From contig CACECL010000003.1 of NCBI GenBank assembly GCA_902557995.1, positions 1 to 64,000 on the forward strand: DNA of 64,000 nucleotides. Reading direction: 5' to 3'. The position numbers and the translations under genes were made by a program. This document shows positions 30,456 to 40,546 of this stretch, in pieces. The notes beneath the pieces were generated by a model that did no database searches, was not told where the DNA came from, and saw nothing but the letters and a program-made list of their open reading frames with translations. How positions within the stretch are numbered: position 1 is the first letter of the stretch; each line of letters starts with the position of its first letter. This DNA comes from an uncultured Pelagibacteraceae bacterium (GTDB lineage Bacteria; Pseudomonadota; Alphaproteobacteria; Pelagibacterales; Pelagibacteraceae).

Positions 30456-32186
30456 TTAATAAAGATTTTCTAGCTGATTTTTATATTTTTCTGTAACTTT
30501 TTTTCTTTTTACTTTCATTGTCGGTGTCATTAAACCATTTTCAATAGAAAAATTTTCATCTATTAATTGAATTCTTTTTATCTTTTCCAATAAAGTTAAT
30601 TTTGTATTTATTTTTTCAATTACTTTATTTATTTTTTCTTTTTCGTTTAAAAAATCTTTATTCGGCACAATTAAAGCAACTAAGTAATTTTTTTTATCAC
30701 CATAAACCATACATTGATCTATCTCTGGTTCATTCGTAATCATATTTTCAATTTTAGCAGGTGAAATGTTATCCCCACCAGCACTTACTATGATATCTTT
30801 TTTTCTATCAGTAATTTTTAAATAACCGTCATTTGGATCTATCTCTCCGATATCACCTGTATGTAACCATCCATTTATAATTACTTTTTCTGTTTCTTCT
30901 TTTTTGTTCCAATATCCTAGCATTACATTTTCGCCTTTAACTAAAATTTCTCCATCTTCAGCAATTTTAACTTCATTTCCTTTAAATGGAGGTCCTACAG
31001 TTTCCACTTTAATTTTATGTATTGGATTGCAACTTACTACTGGTGATGTTTCTGTTAAACCATAACCCTGAAGAGTAGGCAGTCCAACAGAATTCAAAAA
31101 TTCTCCTATTTCTTTGTCTAGGGCCCCACCACCTGAAACAAAAGCTTTCAAATTTCCACCAAACTGTTTTTTTATTTTTTTTCTAACTAATTTATCAACT
31201 ATAAAATTGAGTAATTTTTCAGAAAATGTCAGTTTTTGATTTAATAATTTTTTTCTTCCCAAACGAAGAGTTGCTTCAATTAATTTTGCTTTAAAACCTG
31301 TTTGTTTTTTTAAATTCATATTTATTTTGTTGTAAAGGTTTTGGTAGAACCTGGGAACTGCTGTCATTATTGTGGGTTTTGCTTCAGATATATTTTCTAA
31401 AAGTTTTTCTATTTTCTCTGCATAGAATACTTTTGCTCCTACTGCTATCTGTGCAAATTGAACACAATGCTCATAAGAGTGTGAAAGTGGAAGCCAAGTT
31501 AAAAATACTGGTCTTGAGATAAACAATGGTTTCATAATTTCACATGCTCCTACGAGATTATTTAAAATTCCACCATGACTTAAAATTACTCCTTTAGGAT
31601 TACCTCCAGTTCCAGAAGTATAAATAATACATGCAGGAGAATTTCTTTTTAATTTATTATTTTCAATTTTATCTTCCGCTAATAAATTATTCTTTATAAT
31701 TGAATCAAAGTCTAAATATTTTTCTTTGTTAATTATATTTAAGCTATTTGTTACCTTGGTTCTCTCATCCAAAGTAATTACTTTTTTGATAAAATCTTTT
31801 TCATTAATTGAATTATTTAATTTTTTTAACATCTCATTGTTTGAAACAACAACTAAGCTAGGTTCACAATCTTCTATTAAATACTTATAATCATCTTCTG
31901 TATAAGTTGTGTATGCTGGAACTGTAATTCCACCAGCTACCATAATAGCTAAATCAGAAACAAACCACTCTGGTCTATTCTCCGATACCAAAAGACATCT
32001 ATCGCCTTCTTTTATATTTTCTTTAATAACTTTTGATAATTTTAAAATATTCTTTTCAGTTTGTTCCCATGTGTATGTTTTTTTATTGTTTGGGTTTAGC
32101 CATTCTAAAAAAATATCTTTTTTATTTTGTTTATTTGCTTGATTGACAAATAATTCGATCAAATTATTTAAATTATTTAAATTCAT
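30456..32186 (-). CDS. Long-chain fatty-acid CoA ligase / AMP-dependent synthetase
   Basis: 576 aa; IIYTSGTGGNPKGVILSHGG, GYGLTETSPVVS, GWLHTGDIGEID, DRKKDIIVSAGGDNISP. Confidence 0.93.
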   Translation of the reverse strand: MNLNNLNNLIELFVNQANKQNKKDIFLEWLNPNNKKTYTWEQTEKNILKLSKVIKENIKEGDRCLLVSENRPEWFVSDLAIMVAGGITVPAYTTYTEDDYKYLIEDCEPSLVVVSNNEMLKKLNNSINEKDFIKKVITLDERTKVTNSLNIINKEKYLDFDSIIKNNLLAEDKIENNKLKRNSPACIIYTSGTGGNPKGVILSHGGILNNLVGACEIMKPLFISRPVFLTWLPLSHSYEHCVQFAQIAVGAKVFYAEKIEKLLENISEAKPTIMTAVPRFYQNLYNKINMNLKKQTGFKAKLIEATLRLGRKKLLNQKLTFSEKLLNFIVDKLVRKKIKKQFGGNLKAFVSGGGALDKEIGEFLNSVGLPTLQGYGLTETSPVVSCNPIHKIKVETVGPPFKGNEVKIAEDGEILVKGENVMLGYWNKKEETEKVIINGWLHTGDIGEIDPNDGYLKITDRKKDIIVSAGGDNISPAKIENMITNEPEIDQCMVYGDKKNYLVALIVPNKDFLNEKEKINKVIEKINTKLTLLEKIKRIQLIDENFSIENGLMTPTMKVKRKKVTEKYKNQLENLY

Positions 32187-32193
32187 AGTTACT

Positions 32194-32278
32194 TGGTGGG
32201 CGAAGAGAGAATCGAACTCTCACTTCTTGCGAAACACGATTTTGAGTCGTGCGCGTCTACCAGTTCCGCCATTCGCCC
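32194..32278 (-). tRNA. tRNA-Leu (anticodon CAA), CCA encoded
   Basis: Minus strand GGGCGAATGGCGGAACTGGTAGACGCGCACGACTCAAAATCGTG...GAGAGTTCGATTCTCTCTTCGCCCACCA; anticodon loop CTCAAAA; class II length. Confidence 0.95.
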
Positions 32279-32340
32279 TAGGTATTCAATTAAATTATAT
32301 TTAAATAGTATAAGAACTAAATTTATATTAAAACCAAAAA

Positions 32341-32946
32341 ATGTTTCAAAGACTTTACAAAAAATGTTTAGAATTAGCCGCACATAAAAGTTCAAATTTT
32401 TATTTAGGGCTTGTATCTTTTATAGAAAGTTCTTTTTTTCCTGTACCCCCAGATGTAATGATAATCCCAATGGTTATTGCTAAAAAAAAAGAATATCTAA
32501 AAATATTTTTAATAGCATCAATATTTTCAGTTCTTGGAGGAATTTTGGGATATTTGATAGGTTATTTATTTTTTGATTTAGCAATGTATGTAATTGAATT
32601 TTATGGTTATCAAAATAAAGTTGAAAATTTGAAATTGAGTATGTCACAAGGAAGTGGATTCCTTGCATGGCTAGGTATTCTTTTTTTAGCAGGATTTACA
32701 CCATTACCCTATAAAGCCTTTACGATTTCAAGTGGTTTAATTGCTTTTAATCTTCCTATTTTTATAATTGTTAGCTTAATTTCAAGAAGCTTGAGATTTT
32801 TTATAGTTGCTTATTTATCTTATAAATTTGGGGAGTTGTTTACAGAGTTCATGGAAAAACATGGATCAAAATGGTTCACCATAATTGGAATTATTATAGT
32901 TATAATATTTATTATTATTTATTTATTTTTAAAATTTAATGGTTGA
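32341..32946 (+). CDS. YqaA/DedA-like (SNARE-associated) membrane protein
   Basis: 201 aa; SFIESSFFPVPPDVMIIPMVIA, AGFTPLPYKAFTISSG. Confidence 0.88.
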   Translation: MFQRLYKKCLELAAHKSSNFYLGLVSFIESSFFPVPPDVMIIPMVIAKKKEYLKIFLIASIFSVLGGILGYLIGYLFFDLAMYVIEFYGYQNKVENLKLSMSQGSGFLAWLGILFLAGFTPLPYKAFTISSGLIAFNLPIFIIVSLISRSLRFFIVAYLSYKFGELFTEFMEKHGSKWFTIIGIIIVIIFIIIYLFLKFNG

Positions 32947-33424
32947 GATTAGCAAAACAATAACATTAAAGTTGATTTTTTTAATTAGCATTATTGCTTT
33001 AGCTTCAGCATTTTTTATTGAATATATTCTAGGTCATCAACCTTGCAACTTGTGTATACTTGAAAGAATTCCATACCTATTAGCATTAACAATTATTGTA
33101 TTAAATTATAAATTTATAAATCTTGAAAAATATTTCATTCTTTCTCTTATTTTAATTTTTTTAGCTGCTACTAGTTTATCTCTATATCATTTAGGTATTG
33201 AGCAAGGTTATATTGAAGAATCATTGGTTTGTGATTTAAAAAATGGCTCCAATTTACTCTCAAAAGAGGACATATTGAAACAATTGCAAGAAAAAAATGT
33301 AAGTTGCAAAGATGTTACATTTAAAATTTTAGGATTATCGCTTACAAGCTACAATATTATAATATCAATATTAATAGTTTATTTTACAACAAAAACTTAT
33401 TTAAGTTATGACAATAATAAATAA
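32939..33424 (+). CDS. dsbB: Disulfide bond formation protein DsbB-like
   Basis: 161 aa, four TMs, GHQPCNLCILERIPYL. Confidence 0.88.
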   Translation: MVEISKTITLKLIFLISIIALASAFFIEYILGHQPCNLCILERIPYLLALTIIVLNYKFINLEKYFILSLILIFLAATSLSLYHLGIEQGYIEESLVCDLKNGSNLLSKEDILKQLQEKNVSCKDVTFKILGLSLTSYNIIISILIVYFTTKTYLSYDNNK

Positions 33425-33941
33425 AAAGAAAATAGAAGAATTCATTAGAGTTGATCATGCTGGAGAACGTGGTGCTGTTAAAATTTATGAAGGACAGTTG
33501 CTAGCTCTAAACACATTAGTTAAAGATGAAGCTTTAAAAAAAACAGTTGAAGAAATGAAAGTTCATGAAAAAGAACATTCTGATTATTTTGAAGAAGAAA
33601 TTAAAAAAAGAAATATAAAACCAACAAAATTTTTACCCTTATGGGATTTATTAGGTGTAGGATTAGGGTTTGGTTCAACTTTGCTTGGAAAGAAAGCAGC
33701 TATGCTTTGCACTGCTTCTGTTGAAGAAGTTATAGATGAGCATTATTTAAACCAAATAAAACAACTTGATAAAAGTGAACCAAAACTTAAAAAAAAAATA
33801 ATTAAATTTAGAGAAGATGAATTGAGTCATAAAGATATTGCTTACGAAAAGGGTGCAACCAAAGAAGGTCCTTACTCTATATTAGATAAAATTATTAAAA
33901 CTGGATCAAAAATTGCAATAAATATTTCTGAGAAAATTTAA
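33408..33941 (+). CDS. coq7: COQ7-type demethoxyubiquinone hydroxylase
   Basis: 177 aa; RVDHAGERGAVKIYEGQL, MKVHEKEHSDYF, EEVIDEHY, EDELSHKDIA (di-iron ligands). Confidence 0.92.
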   Translation: MTIINKKKIEEFIRVDHAGERGAVKIYEGQLLALNTLVKDEALKKTVEEMKVHEKEHSDYFEEEIKKRNIKPTKFLPLWDLLGVGLGFGSTLLGKKAAMLCTASVEEVIDEHYLNQIKQLDKSEPKLKKKIIKFREDELSHKDIAYEKGATKEGPYSILDKIIKTGSKIAINISEKI

Positions 33942-34507
33942 GATTCAAGTTCTACATCCCAATATAGGTAATCCATCCAGCTTTTATGTAAAAAATTTGG
34001 TGGAAAATTTTTACCATTTTTGTGTAGATCCTCTGTTGATGGTCGATAAGGGTACTGATGTAACTTCATCCCTGAATGCTTCAACAGTTTTCCACCCTTT
34101 TTTACATTGCATGCAGAACAAGCTGTTACAACATTATCCCAATTAGTTTCACCTCCTTTTGATCTAGGTAATAGATGATCAAAAGTTAACTCTTCATTGC
34201 TTCCACAATATTGACAGGAAAATTTATCTCTTAAAAACACATTAAATCTAGTAAAACTTGGTTTTCTTTGAGGAACAATATAATCCTTTAATGCGATAAC
34301 ACTTGGTAATTTCATATTAAATGATGGACTTCTTATAGTTCTATCATAATTACTAACAATGATAACTCGATCCAGAAAAACAGATTTAACTGTATCCTGC
34401 CATGACCACAAAGATAAAGGGTAGTAACTCAAAGGTCTATAGTCTGCATTGAGTACTAGCGCAGGACACCTTTCTAATGAAACATTTTGTTCAACAAAGT
34501 TATTCAT
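33938..34507 (-). CDS. HNH endonuclease family protein
   Basis: 189 aa; FSCQYCGSNEELTFDHLLPRSKGGETNWDNVVTACSACNVKKG. Confidence 0.92.
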   Translation of the reverse strand: MNNFVEQNVSLERCPALVLNADYRPLSYYPLSLWSWQDTVKSVFLDRVIIVSNYDRTIRSPSFNMKLPSVIALKDYIVPQRKPSFTRFNVFLRDKFSCQYCGSNEELTFDHLLPRSKGGETNWDNVVTACSACNVKKGGKLLKHSGMKLHQYPYRPSTEDLHKNGKNFPPNFLHKSWMDYLYWDVELES

Positions 34508-34555
34508 TGATTTAATTTTAACTTAGTTGAACAATTTTATCAATAATAAGAGATG

Positions 34556-35206
34556 TTAAATTTTTTTTAATATAAAATTTAAAGCTGTACTTGATGCTTC
34601 AATAGGAATATGATGATCACAATTTTTTATTAATAGTGTATCAACTTTAACATTATTTCTTATTAAAAAATCTTTTGCTTCCAGTAAATGGGTAGATGGG
34701 ACAATTTGATCAGCTTCACCATGTATAAGTAATATTTCAGTTTTATTTTTGATTCTATTTTTTAAATCATTTTGATTTATTATCTTTCCTGAAAAACCAA
34801 CTATACATAAAAAATTTTCTTTAAATGTAAGGCCAACATTTATAGACATCATGCATCCCTGACTGAATCCTGATAAACATATTTGATTATTTGATAACTT
34901 GAACTCTTTTTTTATTTCATTAATAAATTTTTTTAAAACCTCTTCAGCCTTAATTGATTGCTCTAATATGTAATCAGAGTCCTCTTTTGTTAAATCAAAC
35001 CATTGATAACCGGAGGGATTTATAGCACATGGCTCATGACCATTTGGACAAATAAAGACCGTATTAGGCATATATCTCTTCCAGTTTAAAGATAGCATGC
35101 TAATATCCTTTCCATCACCTCCATAACCATGAAGCAAAATAATTGCATTTTTAATTTCAACACCATTTTCTGGTTTAATAATTATGGAATCTAGGCAAAA
35201 TGTCAT
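34556..35206 (-). CDS. Phospholipase/carboxylesterase family alpha/beta hydrolase
   Basis: 216 aa; ILLHGYGGDGKDI, LSGFSQGCMMS, HGEADQIVP. Confidence 0.9.
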   Translation of the reverse strand: MTFCLDSIIIKPENGVEIKNAIILLHGYGGDGKDISMLSLNWKRYMPNTVFICPNGHEPCAINPSGYQWFDLTKEDSDYILEQSIKAEEVLKKFINEIKKEFKLSNNQICLSGFSQGCMMSINVGLTFKENFLCIVGFSGKIINQNDLKNRIKNKTEILLIHGEADQIVPSTHLLEAKDFLIRNNVKVDTLLIKNCDHHIPIEASSTALNFILKKI

Positions 35207-35255
35207 AGTAGATAAATTATGTTTTTTATGTCAAAACACAATCTAAAATAAAAAA

Positions 35256-35459
35256 ATGATTTCAGGAATATTAGTAAAAGTTTTGTCAATAGCCCTTTTG
35301 ATAGCTGTAGGGATAGTTTTAATCTTAGGTATTGGGACTCTTTTTAAGGGAGGAGAGACAAGTAAAAAATATTCAAATAAATTAATGCAGTTAAGAGTTA
35401 TTTTACAGTTTATTGCTATTATTGCTTTAGTTGGCTTTGCTTACTTTTTTAAAAATTAG
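35256..35459 (+). CDS. HIG1-domain twin-transmembrane protein
   Basis: 67 aa with two TMs; GGETSKKYSNKLMQLRVILQFIAI. Confidence 0.85.
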   Translation: MISGILVKVLSIALLIAVGIVLILGIGTLFKGGETSKKYSNKLMQLRVILQFIAIIALVGFAYFFKN

Positions 35460-35965
35460 TTATATTTTTTTATCCAATTAACAAAATTTTTATCATCAAA
35501 ATCAATAGAACCTATTATTCTGGCAAATTCTTGACCCTCTTTATTAATTAGAATTGTTGTAGGGACACCTCTTAAAGTAAACATTTTTGCTAATGTAGTA
35601 GGTGGGTCAAAATAAGGTTCAAAATTTTTAATGTTAAGATCTATAAAAAATTTATTAACTTTTGTTAAAGTTTCTTTTCCAATATTAATTGGAAAAATTT
35701 TTATTTTATCCAATTCTGGGTTAGCTTGGAGTTTATCTAAAGATGGCATTTCTTCTTTACAAGGTTCACACCAAGTCGCCCAAAAATTTAATATCAATAA
35801 GTTCCCAGTATATTCATTGATATTAATTTTTTGATCATTTTTGTCTAAAAAAATAACATTATCATGTGTTTTTGGTATTTTATGGATTACAATATTTTTA
35901 ATACCAGGTAGTTCTTCAGCTACGACATTTGTTATCAAAAAAATAAATATTATTAAAAATCTCAT
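35456..35965 (-). CDS. TlpA-like thioredoxin family protein
   Basis: 169 aa with signal peptide; LILNFWATWCEPCKEEMPSL, RGVPTTILINKEG. Confidence 0.92.
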   Translation of the reverse strand: MRFLIIFIFLITNVVAEELPGIKNIVIHKIPKTHDNVIFLDKNDQKININEYTGNLLILNFWATWCEPCKEEMPSLDKLQANPELDKIKIFPINIGKETLTKVNKFFIDLNIKNFEPYFDPPTTLAKMFTLRGVPTTILINKEGQEFARIIGSIDFDDKNFVNWIKKYN

Positions 35966-35989
35966 GTTAAATAGGTATAATTAAATATC

Positions 35990-37381
35990 ATGGCAAAAAA
36001 TAAAAACAACCAAGCAATCTGGACCACGCGGATAAAAAAAAATACTTCAAGTTTATTTCAAAAAGTCGGTAATTCAATAGATATTGATAAAAGACTTTAT
36101 AAAGAAGATATCCAGGGATCAATTGCTCATGTTGAGATGCTCTTTAAACAAAAAATAATTTCATTCAAAATAAAAAATAAAATTATTTATGGACTAACAA
36201 AAATTGATAAGGAAATAACAAACAATAAATTTGAGTTTAATAAAAAATATGAAGATATTCATATCAATATCGAAAAGAGACTTTTTCAAATTATAGGTGA
36301 AGAAGCTGGTTACGTTCACACCGCAAGATCAAGAAATGATCAAGTAATTACTGATTTTAAAATTTGGATGAAAAAATCAACCAACGAAATAAATAATAAC
36401 ATTAATAAAGTTATTAAGAGTACAATTAAGTTAGCTGAAAAAAATGTTGAAACTATTATGCCTGGATTTACACATCTTAAAAATGCTCAAGCTATTTCTT
36501 TTGCACATTATTTAATGTCTTATGTAGAAATGTTTAATAGAGACAAAAAGAGATTTGCTAATAATTTAGATAGTTTAAATGAAAATCCTTTAGGTGTTGC
36601 TGCTTTAGCAGGAACATCATTTAATATAGATAGAAATTATACAACCAAAAAACTTGGTTTTAAAATACCTACAAATAATTCTATTGATACAGTTTCAGAT
36701 AGAGATTTTGTTTTAGATTTTTTATACGCTTCATCTGTGTGTGCTATGCATATTTCTAGAATTGCTGAAGAGTTGATAATTTGGAATTCGGATGCTTTTA
36801 ACTTGATCAATTTATCTGATAAAGTTGTTACTGGATCTTCTATAATGCCACAAAAGAAGAATCCTGATCTTTTAGAGTACTTGCGTGGAAAATCGGGAAG
36901 CGCTTATGGAAATTTATTTTCGATGCTTACAATTTTAAAAGGCTTACCACTGTCTTATTTTAAAGATCTGCAAGACGATAAGGAGATTGTTTTTAAATCA
37001 AACGACAATCTAAATAATTGTTTAAAAATTTGCGATGAAATACTAAAAAATTGTAATCCAAATAAGAGTAAAATGTTAGAACTTGCTAATTCTGGATATA
37101 TTACAGCTACTGATTTAGCTGACTATCTTGTGAAAAATCACTCAATGTCTTTCAGAAAAGCATACCAAAAAACTGCTGCTGTAGTTAATTTGGCTGAAAA
37201 AAGAAAAAAGAAGTTAAATGAATTAACTCTAGACGAGTTAAAGAAAATTGAACCCAAACTTAAAGAAGATGTACTAAAAGTATTTAATTTAAAAAATTCA
37301 ATTAATTCGAAAAAATCTTATGGTGGAACTTCTTTTGATAATATTAAAAAAATGATAATGAAATATAAAAGAGAAAAATGA
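35990..37381 (+). CDS. argH: Argininosuccinate lyase
   Basis: 463 aa; GSSIMPQKKNPDLLEYLRGK, HTARSRNDQV. Confidence 0.97.
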   Translation: MAKNKNNQAIWTTRIKKNTSSLFQKVGNSIDIDKRLYKEDIQGSIAHVEMLFKQKIISFKIKNKIIYGLTKIDKEITNNKFEFNKKYEDIHINIEKRLFQIIGEEAGYVHTARSRNDQVITDFKIWMKKSTNEINNNINKVIKSTIKLAEKNVETIMPGFTHLKNAQAISFAHYLMSYVEMFNRDKKRFANNLDSLNENPLGVAALAGTSFNIDRNYTTKKLGFKIPTNNSIDTVSDRDFVLDFLYASSVCAMHISRIAEELIIWNSDAFNLINLSDKVVTGSSIMPQKKNPDLLEYLRGKSGSAYGNLFSMLTILKGLPLSYFKDLQDDKEIVFKSNDNLNNCLKICDEILKNCNPNKSKMLELANSGYITATDLADYLVKNHSMSFRKAYQKTAAVVNLAEKRKKKLNELTLDELKKIEPKLKEDVLKVFNLKNSINSKKSYGGTSFDNIKKMIMKYKREK

Positions 37382-37509
37382 TTAAAAAATTTACCATAAT
37401 TATATTGTTATTTTGTGCCGTTATTTCTTGTGGAAAAAAAAGTGATCCTAAATACGTAGACCCAGATAAAAAAGCAGAAATAAAAAAAGTTTCAGTTAAC
37501 TTAGTTTAA
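37378..37509 (+). CDS. Small LptM/YifL-like lipoprotein (43 aa)
   Basis: MIKKFTIIILLFCAVISCGKKSDPKYVDPDKKAEIKKVSVNLV; signal peptide and lipobox VISC|GKKSDP; ATGA overlap with argH stop and TAATG overlap with lysA. Confidence 0.85.
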   Translation: MIKKFTIIILLFCAVISCGKKSDPKYVDPDKKAEIKKVSVNLV

Positions 37510-38723
37510 TGAAATACATAAATAAAACACTAACAATAGAAAAAATTAATCTTCAAAAAATTGCAAATAAATTTGGAACTCCATTTTATTCTTACTCCTA
37601 TTCTAAATTAAAAGAAAATATTAATAATTTTAAAAAAAACTTCAGATCTTTTTCACCACTTATCTGCTTTGCGGTTAAATCCAACACAAATATTAATATA
37701 ATTAGAGAAATTAAAAAATTTGGATTAGGTGCTGATGTTGTTTCAGTAGGAGAACTGATGATGGCACTAAAAGCAGGAATTAATCCAAGCAAAATAGTAT
37801 TTTCTGGTGTTGGTAAAACAACAAGTGAAATCAGCTTTGCTATTGATAAAAAAATTTTGCTTATTAACGCTGAGTCTTTAAGTGAAATAAAAGAAATAAA
37901 TCGAATAGCAAAATCAAAAAATAAAAGAATAAAAATTGGCGTGAGACTAAACCCCAACACAGATGCAAAAACATTAAGTCAAATATCCACTGGGAAAAAA
38001 GAAAATAAATTTGGTGTAAATAAAAATACATTCTATGAAATTATAAATTATTGCAAAAATTCAAAAAATATTGATTTAAAATGTCTAAGTGTTCATATAG
38101 GCAGTCAAATTTTAGACCATAGACCTTATGAAAAAATGCTTAAAGCGGTCAGTCAAATTCTAAATAAAACATATCATAAATTTGAATTTATAGATTTAGG
38201 TGGAGGTATGGGCATTACTTACACTGATAAAAATAAAAAACTTAATTATAAAAAATACAACACAGCTATTCTCAAATTTTTAAGAAAACATAAAGTTAAA
38301 ATTATATTTGAGCCAGGTAGATCAATTATTGGCAATACCGGGACATTAGTGTCAAAAATAATCTATATTAAAGATAGCGGAAGTAAAAAATTTATAATTT
38401 TAGATGCCGCAATGAATGATTTAATGAGACCTGCTTTGTATGGTGCATTTCATAAAACTTTACCTGTTACAAAATCTAATAAAAAATCTAAAAAACCATA
38501 TGAATTTGTAGGTCCTATTTGTGAAAGTACAGATAAATTTGTTACATTAAAAAAATTTCAAGTGTTGAATGAAAAAGATTTAATAGCAATATGTGATGTG
38601 GGAGCTTATGGAATGTCACTTAGCTCAAATTATAATTTAAGACCTAAACCAATAGAATTATTAATAAAAGGATCAAAAATTAAAGTAATAAGAAAAAGAC
38701 AAAAGCATAAAGATATAATTTAG
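37509..38723 (+). CDS. lysA: Diaminopimelate decarboxylase
   Basis: 404 aa; CFAVKSNTNINI, HIGSQ, FIDLGGGMGITY, EPGRSIIGNTG, CESTDKF, GAYGMSLSSNYN. Confidence 0.97.
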   Translation: MKYINKTLTIEKINLQKIANKFGTPFYSYSYSKLKENINNFKKNFRSFSPLICFAVKSNTNINIIREIKKFGLGADVVSVGELMMALKAGINPSKIVFSGVGKTTSEISFAIDKKILLINAESLSEIKEINRIAKSKNKRIKIGVRLNPNTDAKTLSQISTGKKENKFGVNKNTFYEIINYCKNSKNIDLKCLSVHIGSQILDHRPYEKMLKAVSQILNKTYHKFEFIDLGGGMGITYTDKNKKLNYKKYNTAILKFLRKHKVKIIFEPGRSIIGNTGTLVSKIIYIKDSGSKKFIILDAAMNDLMRPALYGAFHKTLPVTKSNKKSKKPYEFVGPICESTDKFVTLKKFQVLNEKDLIAICDVGAYGMSLSSNYNLRPKPIELLIKGSKIKVIRKRQKHKDII

Positions 38724-38735
38724 CTTTTGACAAAA

Positions 38736-39437
38736 ATGATAAGAAACTTTTTATTTTCAATATTGTTTTTCACTGGAATCATTTTTATTTCAATAATTTT
38801 TTTACCATCATTTTTTTTGCCTAAACAGGTAGTTTTGATGGGAGGTAAATTAATGGGCCATTGGGCCAGTTTTTGTTTAAGGTTTGTTCTGTCAGTAAAA
38901 ATTTCAATCAAAGGAAAAGAAAATATTATTTATAATGAGAAATTTTTTATAGCAGCATCTCATCAATCAATGTTTGAAACTTTTTATTTACAAACTATCT
39001 TTAACTCACCTGTATTTATTCTAAAAAAAGAGTTATTGTTAATCCCAATATTTGGTTGGTATTTAAAAAAAATAGGATCAATTTCAATAAAAAGAAACAA
39101 AGTTACAAAAGATAACTTGGGTTTTTTCGATGATATTTCAAAAATGATGGCTACTTCTAATAGACCTTTAATTATTTTTCCTCAAGGAACTAGAGTTCTT
39201 CCAGATGAAAGACCACTTTTTAAAAAAGGTGCTTCAAGAATTTATGAACAGCTTAATGTTGCTTGTCAGCCAGTTGCAATTAACTCTGGATATGTGTGGC
39301 CTAAAAAAGGTAAAAAGAAATCTAATAAAACAATTACTATCTCTATTCTAAAACCAATTCCTTCTGGGTTAACAAAGGAAAATTTTATTCAAATTCTTGA
39401 AAAAAATATTTATTCAGAGTTAGATTTAATTAATTAG
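38736..39437 (+). CDS. 1-acyl-sn-glycerol-3-phosphate acyltransferase (PlsC-like)
   Basis: AASHQSMFETFY and FPQGTRVLPDE motifs; ATG at 38736 preferred over the track's TTG at 38727. Confidence 0.9.
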   Translation: MIRNFLFSILFFTGIIFISIIFLPSFFLPKQVVLMGGKLMGHWASFCLRFVLSVKISIKGKENIIYNEKFFIAASHQSMFETFYLQTIFNSPVFILKKELLLIPIFGWYLKKIGSISIKRNKVTKDNLGFFDDISKMMATSNRPLIIFPQGTRVLPDERPLFKKGASRIYEQLNVACQPVAINSGYVWPKKGKKKSNKTITISILKPIPSGLTKENFIQILEKNIYSELDLIN

Positions 39438-40546
39438 CCCTTCATAGGCATAACTACAAAAATACTATCGTAATCACCCGGATCTTTTATTAGTGCTGGT
39501 GAACCAGTATCATTAAAGAAAATTTCAACTCTATCTCCATCTAATTGTGAAGCAACATCTATCAAATATCTAGAGTTAAAACTTATCTCTAAATCATGAT
39601 CAAACTTAACGGTTAAAGTTTCTTTACCATCACCACTGTTAGTATTATTTACTGACAGATCTAAAGTGTCTTTAGATAAATTGAATTTCACACCATCTTT
39701 TTTATCTAATGAAACAGATGCTACTCTATCAACTGAATTTAAAAATAATTTTAAGTCTATTTCTAATTTTTTTTGATTATTTTTAGGTATAACTTGAATG
39801 TAATTAGGAAATTTCCCATCAATAAGTTTCGAAATTAAAATACTATTATTTAATTCAAATTTTATTTTTGATTTCACATTTGAAACTTTCACATCTCCAT
39901 CATAGCTATCTAATAAAGAGCAAAGTTGAAAAATTGTTTTTTTAGGTAAAATTATTGGATCAAAATCAATTTTTTCCTCTAATCGAATTTTTGAAATAGA
40001 CATTCTATGACTATCAGTTGCAACTGCTGTTAAATAATTTTTATCTTCAACTTCTGTTTGATGAAAATAAATTCCACTTAGGTAATGCCTTGTTTCGTCA
40101 TTAGAGACTGAAAATTTACACTTATTTAATAATTTCAATAATTGTTTTGATTTAATTATAAATTCATTTTGATTAAAATTTTCGTCTGTCAGTGGAAACT
40201 CTGTTGCACTTATGCAATTCAAATTAAAAATAGATTTTTCAGACTCTACTTGTAATTTACTTATATCTGTTAGAGAAAGGTTTATTTTTTTTCCTGAGTT
40301 AAACTTTCTTATAATATCATACATTATTGAGGAAGTTGTGGTTGTTTTGCCCTCCTCTAGAATTTCTACATTATTTAATTGATGTATAAATATTAAATCT
40401 AGATCAGTCGCAGTGATAGTAAGTTTTGAATTGCTTGCATCTAACAAAATATTAGAAAGTATTGGTAAAGTACTTCTTTTTTCAATAACTCCTTGGCAAT
40501 AATTTAATGCTTGCTGAAGATCCTGTTGATTAACGTTAAATTTCAT
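39434..40546 (-). CDS. dnaN: DNA polymerase III beta sliding clamp
   Basis: 370 aa; LPILSNILLDA, ATDSHRMS, C-terminal VVMPMKG, adjacent to dnaA. Confidence 0.97.
   Translation of the reverse strand: MKFNVNQQDLQQALNYCQGVIEKRSTLPILSNILLDASNSKLTITATDLDLIFIHQLNNVEILEEGKTTTTSSIMYDIIRKFNSGKKINLSLTDISKLQVESEKSIFNLNCISATEFPLTDENFNQNEFIIKSKQLLKLLNKCKFSVSNDETRHYLSGIYFHQTEVEDKNYLTAVATDSHRMSISKIRLEEKIDFDPIILPKKTIFQLCSLLDSYDGDVKVSNVKSKIKFELNNSILISKLIDGKFPNYIQVIPKNNQKKLEIDLKLFLNSVDRVASVSLDKKDGVKFNLSKDTLDLSVNNTNSGDGKETLTVKFDHDLEISFNSRYLIDVASQLDGDRVEIFFNDTGSPALIKDPGDYDSIFVVMPMKG

Noticed and set aside
37598-37960. 120-aa minus-strand hydrophobic ORF opposite lysA
   Set aside because: Antisense shadow of a conserved lysA coding region.
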